In this document: piece after piece, positions 12,991 through 25,445 of the stretch
Numbering within the stretch: the first letter of the stretch is position 1
Layout: each line of letters begins with the position of its first letter
Assembly: GCF_016808095.1 (NCBI RefSeq)
Contig: NC_068974.1
Span: 7,936,001-8,000,000, forward strand
Direction of reading: 5' to 3'
DNA from: Vigna angularis
Taxonomy: Eukaryota > Streptophyta > Magnoliopsida > Fabales > Fabaceae
Length of the DNA: 64,000 bases
Made by a program: the position numbers and the translations under genes
Notes under the pieces: generated by a model
The model's input: only the letters and a program-made list of their open reading frames with translations
Told to the model about the DNA's origin: nothing
Database searches by the model: none

Positions 12991-13398
12991 TAGACTCTAA
13001 GGCATTGACATTCTCCACCAAGGCCTCATGAACACACAACTTGCAGAAGGATGCCTTTGTTGGAATATGTTACATTGTTCAATATTGATAAATCCTGAAA
13101 AAGGTTATGAAAACAAAATAACAAAATATATTTAGATCCTCACCACTTGTCTAAGTGTTTCACTCAAATTCCATTCGTATATCACACTTATAAGCTCTTT
13201 TTTTTAATTAGTCTCTTATATTTTCCACTCAAATTCCCTTTAGTGCTTGGTAGAGAACTCTAATATTTTAAGCAAAAAGTGAACAAACAATATGAAAAAT
13301 GTTATGAGATCTAAATCTTGACTCAAAATTCAACCGTAAAAAAACCTATTAATCAGGCTGATTAATTTCTGTTGTGAATTTTTTTCCTAGGTAGATAT

Positions 13399-14716
13399 TG
13401 TTGAGATTGTTGATAGGGGAACACTAGTTTAGCTGAACCTACAATCTCAGAGCTTCTGGTTTTTTATGATGACAACATAATTAATAACACATGTACTGTT
13501 AATGTGTTACATGTTCTATTGTTTACATGCTATATGTTTTAATCAATGTGTAAATTTGTTTAAAGCATTGAGAACATGATTGTGTTGATACATTGCATTT
13601 CACTGTGCTATATAACTGATTTTATTTGTGAATGCATGTCTGATGTTTTATAGAAGGAAAACTACAAGCACTTATGTTGAACTTTTAATTGTGTGGCAAA
13701 ACAACAATTTTAAGTCGACTTCATTATGAAGTGAGCCGATTAATACTCGTGGCTTTGCATAGACCATTTTCAAAGTGTGCTGTGAGATTTTCAAAGCGAG
13801 AGTGTTTCAAAACATTGTTTAATTGTGTTACATAGTCGATTACATGCAACCTGCATTCAACTAAGTCTGTTACAATTTTGAAATTTTGTTAATGCTTGAA
13901 TTAAATGTTACAACGACTATATTTTTAAATATGTTGACCAAGCATTAAATGTGATTCGACTGCATTAATTGTACATTCAATTAACTGCATTGATTGCTGC
14001 TAACTGATTTAACTGAATTGTTATATTCGACTGCATTAGTAGCTAAGTCAATTAAAATGCGTCTGAATTGTGAAAATCTATAAATTGGCGCAAACTTGAT
14101 TTCTGTAAGAACTTTTGTGAATCTAACAGTTTGTGATATCTTTTGTAGAAAGTGTATTCTTATAGGAAGAGAGAAAGAGCTCCAAGAAACAAGAAGTGAC
14201 TGTGGTGGTGATCATCTACTTGTGGATTCTTGAAGAGCAAGTTAACTGTACTTACAAAGGCTGATCAAATCTGCACGTTGGGTGTAATTGAGAGATCAGA
14301 GGCTATAATCTTGTAAAGATTGGATTGAGGTTCCCTGTTGTGATTACAGGAAGAAGAACGTGTTGCGTTCTTGACTTTGAGGGTGGCTCAAAGGGTTTAG
14401 ACTGCAGGAGAGGGGATTCTTGCTGCTAGTTTGTTTGTATATGCCTATATTTTGATTAGAGGGTTGGAGAGGTGTTTTATATTTTTGACGTGAGGTCGCT
14501 ATAAAATCCTTGTTGTAAAAACCTTGATTAGTCGACTTCTTACTGTACTTAATCGATTATATTTCCGCTGCATAAATAAATCTTTTTCCTTGCGTTTCAA
14601 GAAAGTTTTTAAAGGCATCTGCTTTGCGAAAAAGATTTAAAGAAAACATTGTTTTTACATTTCATGAATTCACCCCCCCTCTTGGTGTGAGAAATTAAGC
14701 CATTCTATTTTCAATA
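13399..14716 (+). repeat. 5' LTR of element D
   Basis: A 1318-bp LTR. It matches the 3' LTR nearly end to end but lacks about 108 bp that the 3' copy has at roughly 20357-20464; the junction here is near 14528. It carries TCGA-centred words in 20-21 bp pairs, for example 13716/13737, 13837/13858, 13958/13978 and 14028/14049. It ends ...TTTTCAATA just before the PBS. Confidence 0.9.
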
Positions 14717-14734
14717 ATTGGCACCAGAGCTGGT
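14717..14734 (+). other. Primer binding site of element D
   Basis: ATTGGCACCAGAGCTGG directly follows the 5' LTR. It resembles the initiator-Met tRNA site of Ty1-copia elements (TGGTATCAGAGC) with C at two T positions. Confidence 0.75.
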
Positions 14735-14797
14735 TTTCATAAGATATTTGAAAAACAAGTCGATTATCTTTTTCTTGAAATTGACTGATCCTGAAAA

Positions 14798-16550
14798 ATG
14801 GATTTAAATTTTCAAACCTTTGGTGAAGGTGCATCCACAAATAGACCACCACTATTTGCTGGAGAAAACTATGCTTTCTGGAAAATTAGGATGCAGATCT
14901 TTCTTGAATCCGTGGATAAAGGAGTTTGGGATGCAACTCTAAACGGTCCATTTGAGCCAACTCATGTTGTTAATGGAAAACTATTTTGAAAAACTTTTCT
15001 GAGTGGACTCAAGATGAGAATCGAAGAGTTCAATATGATGTTAAGGCTAGAAATGTTATTGCTTATGCACTAACCATGGATGAATTTTTCAGGATATCAC
15101 AATGCAAGACTGCCAAGGAAATGTGGGAGGTTCTTGAGGTGACACACGAATGAATGGATGAAGTAAAAAGGGCCAGAAAAATTCTCTTGTACAAGAATAT
15201 GAGTTATTCAGAATGAAGGTTGGTGAGACGATCTATGAGGTACAGAAAAGATTCACGCATATTGTCAATCACCTCATGGCTCTCGGGAAAGTGTTTGATA
15301 ACGAAGAGATCAACATAAATATCTTGAAAAGCCTCAATAGAAGCTGGCAACCGAAAGTCACTGCTATATCTGAATCAAGAGATCTTACAATGATGAATAT
15401 GACAACCTTGTTCGGCAAGTTGAGAGAACATGAATTGGAGCTTGGAAGGCTAAAGGAGGAAGAAGAAATTGAAGAGAAGAAATCAATTGCTCTAAAAGCC
15501 ACAAGCAAAAAAGCTACAAAGATTCATGAACCTGAAACTGATTTAGATGCACATATACCAGAAAAAGAAATGATGAATATGATGGTAAGAAAATTTGGCA
15601 GATTCATGAAAAATAAAAATTCTGCAACTAACAATGCAGGTTTCTCAAGAGGAGGAAAAAATAATTCAAGAAGCAACGCTGTTCAATGTTATGAATGTGG
15701 AAAGGATGGTCATATCAAGCCTGGCTGTCCAAACTTGACGAACAAGGAGAAAGAATTCTCCAAGTATCTTCAAGACAAGAACAGGAAGCAGAGGAAAGCT
15801 TATATTGCTTGGGAAAACAGTGATGAAGATTGTGATCGTGAAGAAGAATCAAATATATGCTTCATGGAAGGCTCTCCACAATCACACTATGATAGTGATG
15901 AAGAATTTGAAAATGAACAAATAGAAGTCAAGTACCACATGCTATTGGATGCATTTCAAGAGGTTCATGCAGAGGCCATGCGACTTCAATACAAGGTCAA
16001 TCGATTATCATCTGAGAGGAGAGATTATGAATACATAATTGTAATCTTGTGCAGGACAATGAAAAGCTTGAAAAAGATCTTGAAGAAGCTCTCAAATCTA
16101 CAAAGACAGTAGAGACTGAAGTACAAACTATTGAGAAAGAGTGTGAGAATTGTCCTCTACATGTTGAGAAAATTGAGTACTTAACCAGCACATTGGAAAA
16201 ATTCACTCAAGGCAAAGAAAATCTTGATGTTGTGTTGAGATCATCTGGAAGAGCTATCTGCAGACAAGGTATTGGTTACAAGGTTAAAAGTAATAGGATA
16301 AACTCAAAGAAATTTATTGATCTGAGTAAACCTACTAATGCATGCTTTTACTGCAATACACTTGGTCACAAAGTAAGAAACTGCTATTTTAGAAATGTTG
16401 GTGTTCCAAAGGGAAGATAAAAATGGGTTTCCAAGGAACAACTTCCTGCTACTAACAAGACAGGACCCAAATTCAAATGGGTACCAATGTCAAAACCTTT
16501 TAATTGTTGTAAAGGAAAAGAGAAGTACTTGTTGTAGCAGTGCAAAACTC
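14798..16550 (+). pseudogene. gag: Sirevirus-type gag of element D, broken
   Basis: The structural capsid/nucleocapsid protein of a Ty1-copia element. It starts at ATG 14798 (MDLNFQTFGEGAS, then RPPLFAGENYAFWKIRM), the typical N-terminus of the copia gag polypeptide (UBN2) family. A capsid-like middle and an acidic/basic linker follow, then zinc knuckle 1 (CYECGKDGHIKPGC, about 15690) and zinc knuckle 2 (CFYCNTLGHKVRNC, about 16340), and a C-terminal KFKWVP motif near 16475. At least three lesions are visible: a frameshift near 14987, a TGA at about 15152, and a frameshift near 15178, with another overlap/frame change near 16050-16110 and a TAA at 16418. In autonomous relatives the KFKWVP region leads into protease; here it ends instead. 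Confidence 0.85.
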
Positions 16551-17008
16551 AAGGATAAGCTAACTTGATGATATCAAATTTCTTGAGTATCTACAAGCGG
16601 TAACAATCATTTTCACATTGCATCATGAATGATATGTATCTGAATTATTGTTTGATGATTGATTGTTTGTTGATTGATTGAGATTCCCTTCTGTAAAAAT
16701 CATTTTTACGAATTTTAATCGATTGGATTAAGTACTTAATCGATTACATGTTGTTGTATGAATGTTTCTATTTTGTGAAAACCTTTTGTCATATAGTAGT
16801 CAACTTTGCAAATAATGAAATCGATTAGATATTTCTATTAATGAGCTTCCTGTATTAAAAAATTTAAATGTGAGCGTATTTTGGTGATTATGGTTCACGC
16901 CCTTATATTATGTCATATTTGAGGAACTGTGATAGCATTAAGTGAGGTTGGTAAGGATATTTTCAGTAACCCTAGACTGAAGAAGTGGTTCCAAGCACTC
17001 TGCATCAG

Positions 17009-18077
17009 ATGGCATCTTCTTCTCAACGCTCCAGAGGTAGTAAAGGAAAAGAAATGGCGGTCACAAGAGGTGTTGATCCTGAAGGGTCGATTAGTGATGA
17101 TGCTACAAGAGAAAGATTTCTTCGTGGACAAGTCAAGATTGTGGTTACTCCCAAGCATCTTGACTTAAAGTTATTTGAAAGAGAAGGATTTCAATTCCCA
17201 AGATGGCTGAAAACTCAAGAACTCTGCACACTAGTTCAAATGAAAGGTGATTGGTTTCCAAATCTGGTGAAAGTGTTCTACCATAACTTGAAAATAGTGA
17301 ATGGTGACATCTGGTCAAGGGTAAAAGGTGTAAATATCCATATTGACAATGATGTGTGGTTTCAAGTTGTTGGATTAAAGGCTGAAGGTCAATTCTCTCA
17401 TCTACCAAACTCTGAAACAAATTGTTGGCTAAAGAAAAAGGATGTCTACAAAAATTGGCTTAGATCTCCAAGAAGATACACAAGAGAAAGACTTTACATG
17501 TATGAGGGACTTAAAATGGAAGAAAGGAAAACTGCTCATCTTCTTGCTTGGGTGATTCTGCCTCGAAGAATGATGCAAGATGTAATGACCACAGAAGATA
17601 TTTGCCTCTTGCATGCTATCAAAAATGACATTCCCACCAACTGGGTGGAGGTTCTCAAAGATCATATGGCTGATGCTGCTCTCAGTAACTCTCATTATTT
17701 GTCATATGTTGTACTGATCAGCAAATTACTAATTCTACAAGGTGTGGACATTAGTGGAGAACAAAAGTGCTCCTGTAATTGCACAAATGTAATAAACAAA
17801 AACATTATTGCAAGTTTTGGTCTGGTCAAAACAGTGAGAGGCTGGTGCCTTAAAGAAGAAGAAGAGTTATTGTATAGTATCTGGAAGCACCTATGCCATG
17901 AATGATGACAGGAGGAGTTTTGTTCCTGAAACTAACTTTGAAAGATATGTGGTTGATCAATTTAGATGTCTAAATGAAAAGGTTGATCAATGGGAAAGGA
18001 AATATGATGAGGCTCAACAACGAAGAGAAGACAACACTTCTGATGAGGACACTATGAAAACATCTAACTCAGAATAG
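17009..18077 (+). pseudogene. Extra ORF of element D, plant-transposon-protein-like (PF20167-like)
   Basis: From ATG 17009 a frame of 298 codons is open to 17905. A frame change near 17870-17885 links it to a further coding stretch (MNDDRRSFVPE..., with a charged, coiled-coil-like tail) ending at TAG 18075-18077. The product has a basic N-terminus, then motifs LVKVFYHNL and WSRVKGVNIHID, then PTNWVEVLKDHM and HYLSYVVLISKLL. This pattern fits the family annotated as putative plant transposon protein, whose biochemical function I do not know to be established. It has no visible protease, integrase or RT motif. The frame at 16985 uses GTG, so 17009 is the likely start. A homologous broken ORF occupies the same place in element A (29269-30236). 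Confidence 0.75.
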
Positions 18078-18830
18078 GGTTACAAGGAATGTTTGTATTA
18101 GTTGTTTGGTTGTTTTAGTTGTTTGCTTCAGTATGTTTGCTTAGATGTTTTGAATGTGTCTTTTGCAGTAGGCTTTATAAGCCATTATCTTTGCTGTGTT
18201 CATCTGATTGTAATCATATTTCATATTAATGAAATCAGAGTTTGCTTTCATCAATCTACAATTAAATGATTTGATCTGGGATTGATTAAAACTGAAGTAA
18301 TGTAATTGAAATCGATTACACTGTGTTTGTATGCGAATGGATTATTGTTTACTGTTACATTCATACATTTACACACCCAGATTATACCTATAATAATTCC
18401 TGTATTACAATGATTCTAAAATGCTTGATCTGGAAAGATCTTGAAAGGTTTTGCAGGAACATTGCTTCTGGATTAACTACTGGAGATACAATTCAAATGG
18501 AAAGCAATGAAGTCGATTACAACAATGGATCAATCGATTACTAATTAACAAGGGTTATAAATTCCATGATTTGGAATTTGGTTATTCTACTTATTGATCA
18601 TATATTGTTGATTGTTTCATTTTTCAATATATCTTTGTTCTATAATTGATTGAAATTACTTGAGATAATATTGAGATTGTTGATTGAAATTGTATCTATG
18701 CTACATTGATGTGTTTGCACAATTTCTGTCTTGATACAATTCTGTCACATGCTTATACATGCTCTGACATTACTTTCTATGAAAACTACATTGTGCATTT
18801 GGGTTTTGATTATAAAACATGCATAATGGC

Positions 18831-19229
18831 AGGGGGAATCATTGCATAAGATTTTAGATAATTTCACATGCCTACACTTTATGGGGAGATTATATCTTTA
18901 TCATGTGATTATCTATGACAGGGGGAGCATCATTGTTTGATTAATATGATTTACTGATGCATCTCTAACTAACTGTTTATGAGCATATCAGTATCATAAA
19001 ACATACCTTTTTTGTTAATGCACAAAGGGGGAGAATGATAGAGTATTGCTATGATATTTTGCTCTGATATGAACTGATGTTTTTTGCTCTAAATCAAAAT
19101 GATAAATTTCAATGTTTGCTCTGATACATTTTGATCATTTGATCTGATACATTTTGATTTGATATGATTTGATTTGTACAACATGGTTGTTTATTAATCA
19201 TGGTTGTGCATCATCAAAAAAGGGGGAGA
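18831..19229 (+). other. Multiple polypurine-tract boxes of element D
   Basis: Five AGGGGGA-like boxes lie before the 3' LTR: 18831, 18881, 18920, 19025 and the terminal one at 19216-19229, immediately upstream of the LTR start. Multiple PPTs are a reported hallmark of Sirevirus genomes. The last box is the probable true plus-strand primer. Confidence 0.75.
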
Positions 19230-19230
19230 T

Positions 19231-20649
19231 TGTTGATATTGTTGATAGGGGAGCACTGGTTTAGCTGAACCTACAATCTCAGAGCTTCTGGTTTTTATGA
19301 TGACAACATAATTAATAACACATGTATTGTTTATGTGTTACATGTTCTATTGCTTACATGCTATATGTTTTAATCAATGTGTAAATCTGTTTAAAGCATT
19401 GAGAACATGATTGTGTTGATATATTGCATTTCACTGTGATATATAATTGATTTTATTTGTGGATGCATGTCTGATGTTTTATAGAAGGAAAACCACAAGC
19501 ACTTATGTTGAACATTTAATTGTGTGGAAAAACAGCAGTTTTAAGTCGACTTCATTATGAAGTGAGTCGATTAAAAGTCGTGGCTTTGCACAAACCATTT
19601 TCTAAGTGTGCTGTGAGATTTTCAAAGTGAGATTTTTTCAAAACTTTGTTTAACTGTGTTACATTGTCGATTACATGCAACCTGCATTCGACTAAGTCTG
19701 TTATAGTTTTGAAATTCATTTAATGCTTGAATTAAATGTTACAACGACTATATTTTTAAATATGTTGACCAAGCATTAAATGTGATTCGACTGCATTAAT
19801 TGTACATTCAATTAACTGCATTGATTGCTGCTAACTGATTTAACTGAATTGTTATATTCGACTGCATTAGTAGTTAACTCGATTAAAATGCGTCTGAATT
19901 GTGAAAATCTATAAATTGACGCAAACTTGATTTCTATAAGAACTTTTGTGAATCTAACAGTTTGTGATATCTTTTGCAGAAAGTGTATTCTTACAGGAAG
20001 AGAGAAAGAGCTCCAAGAAACAAGAAGTGACTGTGGTGATCATCTACTTGGGGATTATTGAAGAGCAAGTTAACTGTACTTACAAAGGCTGATCAAATCT
20101 GCACATTGGGTGTAACTGAGAGATCAGAGGCTACAATCTTGTAAAGGTTGGATTGAGGTTCCCTGTTGTGATTACAGGAAGAAGAGCGTGTTGCGTTCTT
20201 GACTTTGAGGGTGGCTCAAAGGGTTTAGACTGCAGGAGAGGGGATTCTTGTTGCTAGTCTGTTTGTATATGCCTATATTTTGATTCGAGGGTTAGAGAGG
20301 TGTTTTATATTTTTGACGCGAGGTCGCTATAAAAACCTTGTTGTAAAAACCTTGATCATTATAGTGCATTGGCTTCTTGTGGTTGGAAGGACACTGGATG
20401 TAGGCTTGGCCGAACTAGTATAAAAACTTAGCGTTTGATCTTTCTATCCCTGCACTCTTTTATTCAGTCAACTTCTTACTGTACTTAATCGATTATATTT
20501 CCGCTGCATAAACAAATCTTTTTTCTTGCGTTTCAAGAAAATTTTTAAAGACATCTACTTTGCGAAAAAGATTTAAAGAAAACATTGTTTTTACTTTTCC
20601 CCAATTCACCCCTCTTAGTGTGAGAAATTAAGCCATTCTATTTTCAACA
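19231..20649 (+). repeat. 3' LTR of element D
   Basis: 1419 bp, TGTTGA...TCAACA. It retains a segment (about 20357-20464) containing GTTGGAAGGACACTGGATG and a GAACTAGTATAAAAAC block; the same conserved block occurs in LTR family C here, so it is ancestral and was lost from the 5' LTR. Confidence 0.9.
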
Positions 20650-20654
20650 GATAT

Positions 20655-21972
20655 GTTTAAGTACGAAAATTCTTAAATAATGATATTAAAAATAATTAGC
20701 CATTATAGTAACTAGTTTAAATATCAATTTATAAATTAAAAATAATTAGTAATTAAAATAGTTTTTTATGAAGATTAAAATTGGTTTATAAATTGATAAC
20801 AAAAATAGTTTTTATTTTAGATTGTTATTTAAATTGGTCAGTAACATTAACTACCAAAGTTTTGGTTATTAAAGAATAATTAATTATCAAAATTTTGGTT
20901 ATTAAAGAAATTGGTTTCTGATTAGAAAATTAGTTTCTGAATTCATCTCTAAACATATTTTTGATTATTAAAATTGATCATTAATTAAGAAGAATGTTGT
21001 TGTACTGATTTGGATAGTTTATGACATGTAAAATGGTGATTTGCATTTCTATTGACAATTTATAGTGGTTTTGAGCTTTTGAAAATTGTGTAGATATATT
21101 TGGAACAATAAGAAGCTCAATTATTTAATTGATAATCATAACCAACATATATCTTTTTTTAATAAGTGACTAATTGTTTTTTATTATATTAATTTAGTCT
21201 TTATATGAGTTGAAATAATTTAGTTGATAAAGAATGTCTACTTGTTTTAGGTGGTGAGATCAAACTTTAAAATAAATTCAATCAAACCTTACAAAAATAT
21301 TATAATATATAAATAGGTTAAATTGAGACTAAGAAATCATGATGTGCAACCCATTTATGTGAAAACTTGATAACTCATCCATGTACTTGAATCTTTGTTA
21401 TTGCATTTGTTATTGCATTTGTTATTCTCAATTTCTTTGAAATCTTGAGTCCATAAAAGTAGTATATCTATTGATTGATGAAAGTTCGAAAAGAGAAAAG
21501 TATACTGTTTTCATGCATTGTTGCTTCATGCTTTTTCCAAAAGTGCTTTATCTAAAACGTTATTAGATGACTAATTAAAGCATAAAGAAAGTAAGACAGG
21601 GTGTTATGGATTAAAAAAATATATTAAACATTATTATAAACATTGATATATCATTTAGACAGAGATTTTATAATTCAATTATTGTCTGTTATTACATGAA
21701 AAATCCATCAAAAAGTAAAACCAGAAGAAAACATGCAAAAAAAACCAAACTAAATTCATATTTAAAAACATGCCAAATAAACTCTTTTTAGAAGGAAATA
21801 CACAATCCAGAATAATAAGAGTTGAAACTTATCACGAAAAAACACTAAAATAATAATATAAGGGAACATAGTAAGAAAACAAAGTAAGAGTTTATGATAA
21901 GACTCTCCTGTAGCAAGTTTGAGCTTTATTATTATTATTATTTTTGGCTGCAAGGACTTCAAATGTGCATGT
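20655..21972. other. No gene seen; AT-rich DNA
   Basis: AT-rich sequence with loose internal repeats of 'ttggttattaaag' type at 20690-21000. It may be old transposon debris; no ends were found. Confidence 0.45.
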
Positions 21973-23506
21973 CACTAGTGCACAAAGAGGATATAAACCG
22001 GTTACTTTTGCTTATAGGCACCGGTTCTACAACCGAAGTATATACCGGCGAGGTAAAAAGGGGTAGGTTTATGCCTCGGTTGTGAACTGAGTTAAAAAGG
22101 ATAGGATTTATGCCTCGGTTATTAGGTAACCGAGGCAGTATCGTGTTTGTTTTTTTAATTTTTTCAACCTTTAGGATGTTCTTGATGTATGTTCTTATGC
22201 ATAAGCAGACACCCATCTTCCACTGCCACCATCATCCTTTCACCTTCCCACTTTCAGAGCTACCAACACAACAACTCAATTCCGCATTTTCAGTGAAACA
22301 AGAAGGATTTTCCACCAGCCTCTGTTCCTGGAGCTCTCAAGCATAAACCCAAAAATTGAACAGTGAACAAGCAGATTCAGAAACCCAAAAATTGAAATAA
22401 AAATTGAATCAGGGAATAGGGAATAAGCAGATTGATTGTTCTTGTCATCTTCATCTGTGATGAATGTTTTTGAATCAACAATAGATGAACCCCGTTCAAA
22501 TCCCTAACCCCTAATCCAGTCAAAACCCCGTTCAAATCCCTAACCCCCAAATCCAGTCAAAACCCCATTCAAATCCCTAACCCCCAAATCGGATGACCAA
22601 CAACCCCAAACCTCCGCCAACAGTCGCGAAGTCCCCAAACCTGCACCAACAGTGGCGAAGTCACTGAAGAGTGGAACTGCCTTGCGTCGTAGAGACGCTT
22701 TGCCGTGACCACCACTGGCACCAGAAGGGGGCTGGACCGGGTGCTAGGCCAGCGGCTCCACTACTGGCACGGGCCGCACTAGGCGGTGGAGTGAGATCTG
22801 AGATCGCGTCCGGTGGTGGACTGAGATCTGAGATCGCGTCACGGGTTGGGGTTGCGGGGTGGGATGCAGCCATGGCTTTGGGTAGCGAAAACGGAGCGAC
22901 GGCGTTGAAGGAGAGGTGTCGACGGCGGAGCAACGGAGTGGTGGCGACGAAGAGGCGAAGCGGCGGAGTGGTGGCTTGGAGATTTGAGCGAGAGAGAAGA
23001 GAGAAGAAGAGGAACTGTGAGAAGGAGATTTGAGCGTTTGAGAAAAAGAGGAAGAGTGAGAAGGGTACCGTGAAAGCAAAGCAACGAAGTGGCGACGACG
23101 AAGCAACGAAGCAACGGAGTAGCGGAGTAGCGGAGTGGTGGCTTTGAGATTTGAGCGAGAGAGAAGAGAGAAGAAGAGGAACTGAGAAGGAGATCTGAGT
23201 GAGAGAGAAGAAGAGGAACTGAAAACCATTCTATTTTACGATGCAGTAGTAGCGTGTTTAGGCATCGGTTCTGCGTCGAGCCGAGGCGGTATCCCCTTCA
23301 TGAAACGCTAGCCAGTCTACAAGACAGTTTTATGCCTCGGGTAGCTTAGACAACCAAGGTAGTAGCACTTTCAGGCACCAATTCCCCATTAACCGAAACA
23401 TATAAGTTTCCATTAATTACAAAAACGCCACCACGTTTGAATATGCTTCGGTTTTTCTAAAACCGAAGCGTATTGGACGCCTTTAAAAGTTATTTTTTTA
23501 CTAGTG
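21973..23506. mobile_element. Non-autonomous CACTA (En/Spm) DNA transposon
   Basis: A 1534-bp element starting CACTAGTG and ending TAGTG (terminal CACTAGT on both strands), with the 3-bp duplication TGT on both sides (21970-21972 and 23507-23509), as expected of the CACTA superfamily. Subterminal regions contain repeated words GCCTCGGTT / AACCGAGGC and ACCGAAGC in both orientations (22000-22140 and 23260-23475), the usual transposase-binding zone. The GC-rich interior holds a repeated 'gagatttgagcgagagagaag' block (near 22979 and 23145, shorter near 23190). It encodes no recognisable transposase. Confidence 0.88.
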
Positions 23507-23938
23507 TGTTGATCAGTACGTCTTTTCATGTCTAAGAATAAAGCAATAAAAACAACTAATAATTGATGCGAAATTTTGAATATTGGAAATTAGCCATGCT
23601 TGTGAATCATGCTAATGCACAAGAGTGTGATTAGGACTGTTTTAGTTAGTTAATTCGTGTATTGTTCCAATATTAAGATAATATTTTTAGAACCAATTAT
23701 TATATGGAATAATATTTTTAGAATCAATTATTATATGGAATAATATTGTTAGAATCAATTGTTACATTTAAGGTATGACATTGACTATTAAATAATATAA
23801 GATTATTAGTTGTAGGAGAATAAACTACCTAATCACGAACTAATGAAAAAAGGTTTCAATATTATGGCAAAAACGAGGGTTTGTTTTTCAAATCTTATTT
23901 TTGTCTTCATACACAACACTAATGTTCCAACCTAAAAA
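23507..23938. other. No gene seen; AT-rich with a small tandem motif
   Basis: Near 23685-23765 the words 'aatcaattattatatgg' and 'aataatattttta' recur two to three times. Nothing else is recognised. Confidence 0.4.
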
Positions 23939-24590
23939 ATGTTAAAAGTGCACTATAAGTTTTGTTACAAAGTCATGTTTCGATCTCAAAATTATTATAG
24001 TGCCAAATACCAACATTTTTTGGATAGTGTTTCTAATGAATCTATTGACAATACCATGGAGGTTTATGTCACTAACATGGTTGTAAAGTCGACCAAGACA
24101 AAGGATCATCCTGACTATTTGTAATGGAATGATAAGTGTGAGAAAATGTTTCAAAGCATCAAGCAATATATTTCTTCCTTGCTGATACTCGTAAGTCCAC
24201 AATTTCACTCAACACTCATTATAATTAGTAATATCCCACTTAACATGATACTCATTTATGAAAGGGTGAAGAAACAACACCATATTTATTTCACTAATTG
24301 GACTCTACAACCAGTTGAAGAGTCATAAGAAGTCATCGAGAAACTGACGTTAGCACTTATCTTCAAAACATGGACGCTTTGACATTATTTCAACGCCATT
24401 ATGCACACCAATTACATTATTAAACAAATGTTATTAGAACTAGAGTTCGCTGGCTGATTGACATCTTGGTAAATGGAGTTATCTCAATTCATCATATTGA
24501 AATTTCAAAGCAAAGGTCTGATGAAAGCTCAATTCTCAACATATTTTCTTATTGAGCTTCCTTAGTTCGGAGAAAGGCATTAATGGTAGT
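23939..24590 (+). pseudogene. pol: Ty3-gypsy reverse transcriptase/RNase H remnant
   Basis: Translation shows MEVYVTNMVVKS, which matches the RT active-site region YVDDM with both Asp replaced (TN). After a gap comes WNDKCEKMFQSIKQYISS, and then the RNase H region typical of Tat/Ogre-like gypsy elements (motifs VIEKLTLAL and ELSQFIIL). Several stops and an internal deletion show it is dead. Element A is inserted right after it. Confidence 0.7.
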
Positions 24591-24595
24591 CATTT

Positions 24596-25445
24596 TGTTG
24601 CCAATGAGGAGCATTCAAAAAATTTTGATGATGACTGAAGCCTTCAAGGAACTTTGACATAAAGTGTTAAAGCATCTTTTGTAGAAACAATTGTATTAGG
24701 TTTATCTTTCAATTATAAGCACTCTGAAGTCATGTAACTTAATTTTTTTTTATTGATTTCTCGCAGCAATAATCGATTGTCATAGGGGATAATCGATTAT
24801 CATAAGTAAAAGCAGAAAAGGCTTCGTCTCGACAATAATCAATTATCACTAACGATGATCAATTATCTCCACAAAGTTAGAATTGTCCAGATTTCGGCTA
24901 TAATCGATTATCACTAAGGATAATCGATTTTTCTGACCCCTGGCCTATAAATAGAAGTGTCCTAAACCTTTCTAAGGTTACCTAAACTATTGAGAACACA
25001 TAATTGGTTCTAAGGAAGTTCTTGAGTTTAGATATAAGCTTGATCAAGTCTTAAGAAAGGAGAAGCTTGGTTTTAGTGTGTCTAAAGGTGCAAGCGGTTC
25101 TCTGCAAGTTGTTCAAGTTGGTGATTATTCCCTCGTGTCTCGAAGGAAGGTGTATTCTTTTCTATGTAGTTCTTTATTCATCTTGTAAACATTAGACTAG
25201 TTTTTAGTCAAAATTTAATCACTCATTCTAAAGTGATTAATAACTGGACGTAGAATCTTTTGATTCGAACCAATATAAAATTCCACTGTGATTTTCTTTA
25301 TCTCTGCATTTCCTTATTCTAAACTATTCGAAGAAATTTTTGAAAGAAACCAAAAAATTCTAATAGAACCAATTCACCCCTCTTCTTGCTTTTTGGTCCG
25401 TTTACACGCTCTAAAACATTTTGTTGCGTGATACCAATTTCTACA
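24596..25445 (+). repeat. 5' LTR of element A
   Basis: 850 bp, TGTTGCC...CTACA, matched by the solo LTR at 173-1115. It includes three palindrome pairs, a TATA box at 24946-24953, and a C-rich 3' end ('aattcacccctc'). Confidence 0.85.
24768..24953 (+). promoter_or_regulatory. Paired palindromes and TATA box in LTR A
   Basis: Palindrome centres lie at 24774/24794, 24840/24860 and 24905/24925: each pair 20 bp, pairs 65-66 bp apart. TATAAATA at 24946-24953 begins about 21 bp after the last centre. This is the likely U3 promoter. Confidence 0.7.

Larger units (their letters stand above)
13399..20649 (+). mobile_element. Non-autonomous LTR retrotransposon D: gag plus extra ORF, no pol
   Basis: A complete 7251-bp element with two LTRs (13399-14716 and 19231-20649) that begin TGTTGA and end TCAACA/TCAATA. 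It is flanked by the 5-bp duplication GATAT (13394-13398 and 20650-20654). Order: LTR, PBS, degenerate gag with two zinc knuckles, a second ORF resembling the putative plant transposon protein family, five polypurine-tract-like boxes, LTR. No protease, integrase or reverse transcriptase is present between gag and the 3' LTR, so it would need pol from a relative. Gag type and multiple PPTs point to the Sirevirus lineage of Ty1-copia. Confidence 0.9.

Noticed and set aside
22671..23229. Overlapping frames of 90-161 codons on both strands
   Set aside because: They sit inside the CACTA element, overlap on opposite strands, are compositionally biased and show no domain.
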